Below, in pieces: positions 6,623-11,530 of a DNA stretch of 11,530 nt; the first letter of the stretch is position 1, and each line of letters begins with the position of its first letter. The DNA lies in contig JAFQPV010000044.1 of assembly GCA_017411585.1 (NCBI GenBank), positions 1 to 11,530 on the forward strand. The letters are read 5' to 3'. This DNA is from Clostridia bacterium. GTDB lineage: Bacteria > Bacillota > Clostridia > UBA1381 > UMGS1253. The translations under genes and the position numbers were made by a program. Under the pieces are notes generated by a model that was not told the origin of the DNA, did not search any database, and worked only from the letters and a program-made list of their open reading frames with translations.

Positions 6623-7312
6623 ATGTTTTCGCAGGAATTTAAAGTCAGATACAGTGATATCGGCCCAGAAGGGTATGCAGAGCTTGCGCAGATTATGGCG
6701 TGGTTTCAGGATGCCGCAACGGACCATTCCGAAGCGGTCGGTTACGGCGCATCTGTGCTCAAGAAAATGGGTGCGGCGTGGATTGTGCTAAACTGGGATG
6801 TAACAATGTTTGGTCGCGTGTACTACAATCAGCGCGTGTGCGTTGAAACATGGGCATCCGGCTTTGCATCGATGTATGGGCACCGAATGTTTAATTTGAA
6901 GGATGAAAATGGGGAGATACTTGCAACCGGTGAATCTGTCTGGCTGCTTTATGACTTAAATCAAAATAAATTCCGCAAGGTGACCGATGAGATGTGCTTG
7001 CGTTATGGCTGTGACACAAAAATGCCGTCCGAGGTATTGAAAAAATGGAAGCTATCTGCGCCGGAGATTGTAAATAAGAGCGCACAGTGGACGGTGCGTC
7101 GCAGTGATACGGATACCAATCAGCATACAAACAATGTAAGCTATGTGCGTTTTTTAATCGATAGCGTCGACAATGGCGGTGCGCTTACCCATATGTGTGT
7201 AACGTACAAAAAGGCGTTGTATTTAAATGAAAATGCACAATTGGATATCGGAGACGGCTGCGCCGTGATTTCGCGTGACGGCGAAGTATGCACGCTATTT
7301 GAATTTGAATAA
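6623..7312 (+). CDS. Acyl-ACP thioesterase (FatA/FatB-like double hotdog)
   Basis: The 229-residue cytosolic protein fits the bacterial acyl-ACP thioesterase family (Pfam Acyl-ACP_TE), which releases free fatty acids from acyl carrier protein. The N-terminal hotdog begins EFKVRYSDIGPEGYAELAQI and includes AAWIVLNWDVTM and the region up to ESVWLLYDLNQNKFRKVTDEM. The C-terminal hotdog carries RRSDTDTNQHTNNVSYV with D164, N166 and H168, the Asp-x-Asn-x-His catalytic motif of plant and bacterial thioesterases. The length is slightly below the usual 240-250. AAGGAA lies eight or nine bases before ATG 6623. It is the third gene after ymdB and the PotD-like gene (25-base gap, no terminator between), so probably co-transcribed. 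Its link to the other two is not obvious; lipid supply at the envelope is possible. Confidence 0.9.
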   Translation: MFSQEFKVRYSDIGPEGYAELAQIMAWFQDAATDHSEAVGYGASVLKKMGAAWIVLNWDVTMFGRVYYNQRVCVETWASGFASMYGHRMFNLKDENGEILATGESVWLLYDLNQNKFRKVTDEMCLRYGCDTKMPSEVLKKWKLSAPEIVNKSAQWTVRRSDTDTNQHTNNVSYVRFLIDSVDNGGALTHMCVTYKKALYLNENAQLDIGDGCAVISRDGEVCTLFEFE

Positions 7313-7336
7313 ATTAAAAACTTTTCTTGCAATAAA

Positions 7337-7373
7337 CTGCCCCAAATTGTGCGGATAGCACGATTTGGGGCAG
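7337..7373. terminator. Long hairpin between convergent genes (bidirectional terminator candidate)
   Basis: The stem CTGCCCCAAAT(T)GTGC pairs with GCAC(G)ATTTGGGGCAG around GGATA: about 16 bp with one T-G pair. It lies between the stop codons of the thioesterase (plus) and queT (minus). T-tracts are weak: CTTATGT on the plus side and TTTATTGC on the minus side, where it follows the queT stop by 19 bases. It most likely ends the queT transcript and may act both ways. Confidence 0.7.
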
Positions 7374-7392
7374 CTTATGTATCGGGGATAAC

Positions 7393-7869
7393 TTATTTAA
7401 ATAATTTGCTTTTTTCAATTGCACCTGCAAGCGGTATGCCGAGCACGCCGCAGGAGAGAACTTCGCCGACAGCGACGGTTAAAAACAGATACCACATTGC
7501 ATCGGTTAAGCCATACACATAGGTGAGCACAAACGGCACAATCAGTGTGTTTGCTAAAATCGGAAAAATCGGTGCAAGCCATTTGCTTTTTTTAGAAAGG
7601 TAGCGCGTGCCGAGCGCGCCGAGCAGGGTGGCAAGCGTGCCGAAAATGACATCCCAGAGCGCACAGCCGGTCAGTAGGTTTGCTAAAAGGCAACCGAGTG
7701 TCAGGCCGGGAATTGCTGCTGCCGTAAAGAGCGGCAGAACGGTGAGTGCTTCGGAAAAACGGATTTGAATTGCGCCGCTGGCGAGGCCTAAAAGGTTTGC
7801 AAGATATGTCAGCGCAACATAGAGCGCCGCAATGAGCGACGCCTGGGTTATGGCTTTTGTCTTTTTCAT
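7393..7869 (-). CDS. queT: QueT-family queuosine precursor transporter
   Basis: This 158-residue, very hydrophobic membrane protein (about five or six membrane segments) belongs to the QueT family, the likely substrate-binding (S) component that imports preQ1 or a related precursor of queuosine through an ECF-type transporter. Family features seen are TQASLIAALYVALTYL at the N-terminus, GAIQIRFSEALTVLPLF, GCLLANLLTGCALWDVIFGT and a C-terminal GVLGIPLAGAIEKS. The start at 7869 gives MKKTKAITQ and sits eight bases after AAGGGAGA; the frame continues upstream to 7938, but that stretch is the preQ1 riboswitch. No energising ECF subunits are nearby. The riboswitch makes the functional call strong. 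Confidence 0.93.
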   Translation of the reverse strand: MKKTKAITQASLIAALYVALTYLANLLGLASGAIQIRFSEALTVLPLFTAAAIPGLTLGCLLANLLTGCALWDVIFGTLATLLGALGTRYLSKKSKWLAPIFPILANTLIVPFVLTYVYGLTDAMWYLFLTVAVGEVLSCGVLGIPLAGAIEKSKLFK

Positions 7870-7880
7870 TTTTTCTGTCT

Positions 7881-7920
7881 CCCTTAGTTTTGATTTAAGT
7901 GAGGATGGTTTCGAACTCAC
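7881..7920 (-). promoter_or_regulatory. PreQ1-I riboswitch controlling queT
   Basis: On the minus strand P1 pairs GTGAG (7920-7916) with CTCAC (7903-7899) around TTCGAAACCATC. An A-rich strand TTAAATCAAAAC and then TAAGGGAGA follow. This is the small H-type pseudoknot plan of preQ1-I, with loop CC able to pair with GG of TAAGG. The 3' pairing strand overlaps the ribosome binding site AAGGGAGA of queT, so ligand binding should hide it and reduce translation. It lies directly upstream of a QueT gene, as often seen. Exact subtype is uncertain. Confidence 0.8.
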
Positions 7921-7928
7921 TGCGAAGC

Positions 7929-7957
7929 AGTATAGCACAGGTTTATCTTTTTTTCAA
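7929..7957 (-). promoter_or_regulatory. Promoter of the preQ1 riboswitch-queT transcript
   Basis: On the minus strand TTGAAA (7957-7952), a 17-base spacer and TATACT (7934-7929), each one or two mismatches from consensus. Start near 7922 places the first transcribed bases almost at the 5' side of P1 (7920), so the RNA begins with the aptamer. The -35 half lies inside the last codons of the AraC-type gene (stop at 7943). Confidence 0.75.
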
Positions 7958-8689
7958 GTTTTTTCGATAAGTGGCAGGTGTTGTTGAAAAATTATTTTTA
8001 AATATTGCAGAAAACTGTGCATTTGTCGCAAAGCCGCATTGCTCTGCAATAGCGGCAATGCTGAGTGAAGTGGTTTCTAAAAGATATTTTGCACGCGACA
8101 GGCGGCGCGCAATCATATAGTCACGCGGGGCTTTACCCATTTTTTCCTTGAAGATATGCCGGAAACGGTCATAGCTGTAATTGGAGTCGGCGGCAAGCTT
8201 TTGAAAGTCAATCTTGGATGCGTAATGTGTGTCAATATAAAATGCGGCAGATTCGATATCACCGATGGGATAGTATATCGGTTCTGTACGAGAAAATAAA
8301 ATCAGTGCCTCGCCGAGCAGATGCGTCAGCATTTGCATACGGTGCGGGCGGGATGCAGCGATTTCTTCACGCATACGCATAAATAGCTTGCGGATATTTT
8401 CGTCTTTGATATAGTATACGGCACTTTCATTAAAAATGGGCATCGTCGTTGTAAGACGCACGAATATAACTTCGCTTTGTTCGGCATATAGCTTGTCGTG
8501 CGGTGTGCCCGGCAAAACGACAGACAGCGAATTGCTGTTAAAGTGAAAGTTTTTACCGCCGATATTTTCAAAACCGATGCCATAGAGATGGAACACAAGC
8601 TCAATGGTTCTGTGGGTTTCAATTCTTACGTGCTGCCCCTTCCAATGACGATGGTGTTTTATGCCTAAGATATGAATGTTTTCCTGCAT
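7943..8689 (-). CDS. AraC/XylS-family transcriptional regulator
   Basis: This 248-residue DNA-binding regulator has an N-terminal cupin-like sensing half (about residues 1-140, including RTIELVFHLYGIG and NSNSLSVVLPGTPHDK). Its C-terminal AraC domain (about 150-245) has two helix-turn-helix units: IDFQKLAADSNYSYDRFRHI with FKEKMGKAPRDYM, then SIAAIAEQCGFATNAQFSAI with FKNNFSTTPATYR. The second matches the AraC family signature. The start at 8689 follows AAAAGGGAGGTG with seven bases of spacing. It is divergent from the large secreted heparinase-like gene, with 160 bases between the two starts, so control of that gene in response to a sugar or oligosaccharide is the simplest reading; the ligand is unknown. 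queT lies downstream with its own promoter. Confidence 0.93.
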   Translation of the reverse strand: MQENIHILGIKHHRHWKGQHVRIETHRTIELVFHLYGIGFENIGGKNFHFNSNSLSVVLPGTPHDKLYAEQSEVIFVRLTTTMPIFNESAVYYIKDENIRKLFMRMREEIAASRPHRMQMLTHLLGEALILFSRTEPIYYPIGDIESAAFYIDTHYASKIDFQKLAADSNYSYDRFRHIFKEKMGKAPRDYMIARRLSRAKYLLETTSLSIAAIAEQCGFATNAQFSAIFKNNFSTTPATYRKNLKKR

Positions 8690-8710
8690 ATCAGCACCTC
8701 CCTTTTCTAA

Positions 8711-8739
8711 AGAATATCATTTTATGAATGAAAAGTAAA
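8711..8739 (-). promoter_or_regulatory. Possible promoter of the AraC-type gene
   Basis: On the minus strand TTTACT (8739-8734), 17 bases and TATTCT (8716-8711), each four of six to consensus. Start near 8704 would leave a leader of about 15 bases that contains the ribosome binding site. Weak match, but the spacing is right. Confidence 0.4.
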
Positions 8740-8784
8740 GCATTTCGTAGCCAAAACATATAAAAAATACAATTAAAACAGATA

Positions 8785-8813
8785 TAGAAGAATATTTTCG
8801 TTTGTGCTATAAT
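8785..8813 (+). promoter_or_regulatory. Extended -10 promoter of the heparinase-like gene
   Basis: TGC-TATAAT (8805-8813) is a perfect -10 with an extended TG motif. The sequence 17 bases upstream (TAGAAG, 8785-8790) is a poor -35. A good -10 with a weak -35 is typical of activator-dependent promoters and fits control by the divergent AraC-type regulator. I could not define paired operator half-sites in the AT-rich 8740-8800 stretch. Confidence 0.65.
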
Positions 8814-8849
8814 GAAACCAGAAACTAAAATGAGCGGAGGTTAAATTTT

Positions 8850-11530
8850 ATGAAAACAACACAACGCATTTTAGCTGTCCTGTTGGCAGCGGTGATGTGC
8901 ATCTCTTTGATGCCGACGTTTGCGGGTGCAATGGTAAAGGATATGCCGAAAAAACCGACACGCTACACGGGCGGCAAGATTGATTTGAGCAAGGCGGAAC
9001 ACCTTGTGTTCTCGGATGACTTTGAAAGCTACTATCCGGGCAACAAGCCGCGCGGCGTCGCAAACGATATAAACCAGTGGTCAAAAATCACATCGAAAGA
9101 TTATGCGAAGGTCATTATTGCGGCGAGTGAGTACAATCCGGAAAATCAGTACCTGCTGTTTGAGGTTATTCCGGAGCATGCGGACAAGGCCGGTCCTGCC
9201 GTGCAGAAGTCTTTTAATATTTTCGGACACAAGCCGGTCATTTATGTGGAATTTGCACATAGTAAGATGGGCGGCAAGCGCTTAAATCTCCGCATTGCTG
9301 ATAGCGTAGGCACGCGTTTTGCTTTTAACCTGGCTGAGCAAAGCTTTGAAACGGCTTACGTTACAGCGGCGCTCGATTTTGAAAAGATGGTGTTCGAGCT
9401 TTACCTGGATGGTAAATGCGTAGATACCAAAGATATTCCGTCGGACTGGGATTTTGAAAACAATTTTACAATCGCTCTGCAGGGCACGCTGCAGCCGGGC
9501 GAAAAGATGGCGATTGACGATGTAAAATTCTACTCCAGCATCACAGAGTTCGGCAAAGCGCCGATTCCGGATGTGGAAAGTGAGTTTAAAGGCGATACAG
9601 CAATTTTAGACAGTCTGCGCACAGGGCATCCGCGCCTTTGGTTTAATGAGGAAAATACATTTGAGGACTTAAAGGAAAGAATTGTCGCAAGTGAATATTT
9701 GACGGCAGTGTATGAAAAATTTAAAGTGGGTGTGGATGAGAACCATTTGGCTGCAAAGCCGTTTGAAAAGGTGGTTTCCTCCGACCGTTCGCCGTACCTT
9801 TCCTGGGCACGAAGCACAGAAAATCGCTTGATCGGTTTGGCGTTCTTGCATGCGATGACCGGCGAGGATGCATACAAGGACCGCGCGCTTGAGGAAATGA
9901 AGAGCGTGTTTGAAATCGGCAACTGGATTAACGGCTCTGCGCTTGCGGTTTCCGAAATGAGTACAGGTATAGCGCTGGCGTATGACTGGATGTATAATGA
10001 CCTGACGGCGGCGGAAAGAAAGTTTATCGAAGAAGGGCTTTTGGAAAACGCACTTGTCGATATGGCAAAATCCTTTGCCGGCAAGGGCGGCATTAACAAC
10101 TATATGAACGATACCGGCAATAACCGCGGTGTTGTAAATGATGGCAGTGCGATTATCGCGGCGCTTGCGATGTACGAGGTGTATCCGAACTGTATGAGCC
10201 TGATTTTGGACGGTGCAGGTAAGAAAATGCCGGAGTCTATGGTGTGCTATGAGCCGGAGGGCGCTTGGTATGAGGGTATCAGCTACTGGAACCTGACCAC
10301 ACGCTATGCGGCATTTACCACCGAGGCGATTAACACGGCAGTGAAGCCGGGACATGCAATTCCGAAGGTGCTTGATTTTTCAAACGAGCCGGGCTTTGCA
10401 CAGACGGCGGAATATGTAATGTATTCCAATGGCCCGGTTGGTGCGTTCAACTACGGTGATGCGAGTCCGGAGCCGCTTAAGACCGGTCCTTTATACTGGC
10501 TTGCAAATCAGTTTAATCAGCCGGCATATGCGGCATATCAGTACAATAACTTTGATGCAAACACAATGCCGAGCGGGTATTTATCCAATCAGCTGTTTTT
10601 GCTTATGAATATGGATGTTGCTGACACAGATGCATCGCAGTTTGCATATTTTCCGCTCGGACGCTTGTATTCGAGCGACTGGTGTGACATTATGCTGATG
10701 CGTAACTCCTGGCTTACGAACGATGCAACCTATATCGGTATCCAGGGCGGTCAGAACGGAGCGAGCCATTCGGTATATTCGCTCGGTAACTTTATGCTGC
10801 AGGCAAACGGCGAAACTTGGGTAACGATGCGCCCGAGATATAACTACGACTGGCCGGGCGAGCGTTATATGTACTATCAGGCGCGACCTGAAGGTTGGAA
10901 CGTTATTGTATTTGACCCGGACAAAGACTGCGGTCAGGACCTTACCGGCACAGCAAAATCCGAAATTTTGGAAACCAACATCAACGGCACTTTCGGCAGA
11001 ATGGATTTAAGCAAGGCTTATACCGAGCATGTGAGCGCCTACAAGCGCGGCGTGCGCATTGATAACCTGACGGGCGCGGCACTTGTGCAGGATGAAGTCA
11101 AGGGCAAGAAGACATTTGAGAGCGGTTATTGGTTTGCACATACTGATGCGGACATTACAATTGCGGAGGACGGCAAGAGCGCCATTTTAACTCAAAACGG
11201 CAAGCAGATGCTCGTGCGCATCGCGCAGGGCTTCGAGGGTGCAAAATTAGAGGTGATGGAAGCAAAAGCACTGCCGACCAGCCCGACACCGCCGATTGAT
11301 GTAAACAGAGACTACGGCAAAAAGCTTGCAATTTCTATTGCAGGGCAGAAGGACTTTACGCTTGCGGTGGAATTCATTCCGCTGAAGAAGGGTGAAGCAG
11401 ATGCAGCAAGTCCGTTTGCGGCAGAGGCGATTGCGGATTGGAAGCTTGACATTGAAACAGAAGCAAGACCGGAGCTTTGGAACACGGTTTGCCTGTTTGT
11501 CGACAAGGCAAACGCCTATGCAGGCAACGA
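8850..11530 (+). CDS. Secreted heparinase-II/III-like (polysaccharide lyase-like) protein, partial at right edge
   Basis: The frame opens at ATG 8850 after GGAGG and runs off the window (893 complete codons, no stop). A signal peptide is clear: MKTTQRILAVLLAAVMCISL followed by MPTFAGA, cleavage near residue 27. Residues about 45-235 look like a beta-sandwich carbohydrate-binding or LamG-like domain (VFSDDFESYYPGNKP, IALQGTLQPGEKMAIDDVKF). From about 250 it resembles heparinase II/III-type lyases: an alpha-helical toroid with HPRLWFNEE, GIALAYDWMYNDLT, NNRGVVNDG (424-432) and EGAWYEGISYW (470-480), then a beta domain with GGQNGASHSVYSLGNF (633-648). The family's H-x-H-x-D-x-G here reads H640-S-V642-Y-S644-L-G646, and the usual E-G-H-N reads EGWN (W683), so catalysis by the standard mechanism is doubtful. 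It is probably regulated by the divergent AraC-type gene. The glycan target cannot be told. Confidence 0.8.
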   Translation, partial: MKTTQRILAVLLAAVMCISLMPTFAGAMVKDMPKKPTRYTGGKIDLSKAEHLVFSDDFESYYPGNKPRGVANDINQWSKITSKDYAKVIIAASEYNPENQYLLFEVIPEHADKAGPAVQKSFNIFGHKPVIYVEFAHSKMGGKRLNLRIADSVGTRFAFNLAEQSFETAYVTAALDFEKMVFELYLDGKCVDTKDIPSDWDFENNFTIALQGTLQPGEKMAIDDVKFYSSITEFGKAPIPDVESEFKGDTAILDSLRTGHPRLWFNEENTFEDLKERIVASEYLTAVYEKFKVGVDENHLAAKPFEKVVSSDRSPYLSWARSTENRLIGLAFLHAMTGEDAYKDRALEEMKSVFEIGNWINGSALAVSEMSTGIALAYDWMYNDLTAAERKFIEEGLLENALVDMAKSFAGKGGINNYMNDTGNNRGVVNDGSAIIAALAMYEVYPNCMSLILDGAGKKMPESMVCYEPEGAWYEGISYWNLTTRYAAFTTEAINTAVKPGHAIPKVLDFSNEPGFAQTAEYVMYSNGPVGAFNYGDASPEPLKTGPLYWLANQFNQPAYAAYQYNNFDANTMPSGYLSNQLFLLMNMDVADTDASQFAYFPLGRLYSSDWCDIMLMRNSWLTNDATYIGIQGGQNGASHSVYSLGNFMLQANGETWVTMRPRYNYDWPGERYMYYQARPEGWNVIVFDPDKDCGQDLTGTAKSEILETNINGTFGRMDLSKAYTEHVSAYKRGVRIDNLTGAALVQDEVKGKKTFESGYWFAHTDADITIAEDGKSAILTQNGKQMLVRIAQGFEGAKLEVMEAKALPTSPTPPIDVNRDYGKKLAISIAGQKDFTLAVEFIPLKKGEADAASPFAAEAIADWKLDIETEARPELWNTVCLFVDKANAYAGN

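Noticed and set aside
7870..7938. N-terminal extension of QueT from ATG 7938
   Set aside because: The extension translates the preQ1 riboswitch and has no ribosome binding site; MKKTKAITQ at 7869 follows AAGGGAGA.
9530..10355. Minus-strand frames (189 and 228 codons) opposite the heparinase-like gene
   Set aside because: The plus frame has a signal peptide, ribosome binding site and recognisable domains; these frames mirror its codon bias and have no ribosome binding site.

Overview
The window looks like a chromosomal segment of a gut-type Clostridia (Firmicutes) bacterium. Pointers are the rny-ymdB gene pair, consensus sigma-A promoters with 17-base spacing, strong AGGAGG-type ribosome binding sites, glycine and preQ1 riboswitches, a QueT transporter and a secreted heparinase-II/III-like protein. 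The species cannot be named from the sequence.

Layout. (1) Positions 1-1986, minus strand: one open frame running off the left edge. Its first 342 codons are a sodium:alanine/glycine symporter (AGCS); the next 320 are the C-terminal half of an unrelated L-lactate permease (LctP). The join at about 960/961 is abrupt, in frame, and coincides with a change in glycine codon use. The gene has a consensus promoter, a singlet-type glycine riboswitch and an intrinsic terminator that can compete with the aptamer. (2) 2342-4197, plus: promoter, about 220-base leader, rny (RNase Y) and its terminator. (3) 4198-4610: no gene, but two copies of a palindromic element with conserved outer arms and different yet still paired inner arms, then a second kind of palindromic repeat. 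(4) 4611-7312, plus: a likely three-gene operon of ymdB (metallophosphoesterase), a PotD-like lipoprotein and an acyl-ACP thioesterase. (5) 7337-7957, minus: queT behind a preQ1-I riboswitch, converging on the operon across a strong hairpin. (6) 7943-8689, minus: an AraC-type regulator divergent from (7) 8850 to the right edge, plus: a large secreted heparinase-II/III-like protein whose usual active-site motifs appear altered.

How the parts fit. RNase Y and YmdB are conserved neighbours, and YmdB is linked to RNA turnover and multicellular behaviour in Bacillus. The two riboswitches match the transported compounds (glycine/alanine; preQ1 or another queuosine precursor). The AraC regulator and divergent secreted protein form a plausible polysaccharide-responsive pair. 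I found no clear new multi-gene defence or mobile system. The most unusual items are the AGCS-LctP chimera, which may be an assembly artefact, and the twin covarying palindromes between rny and ymdB.
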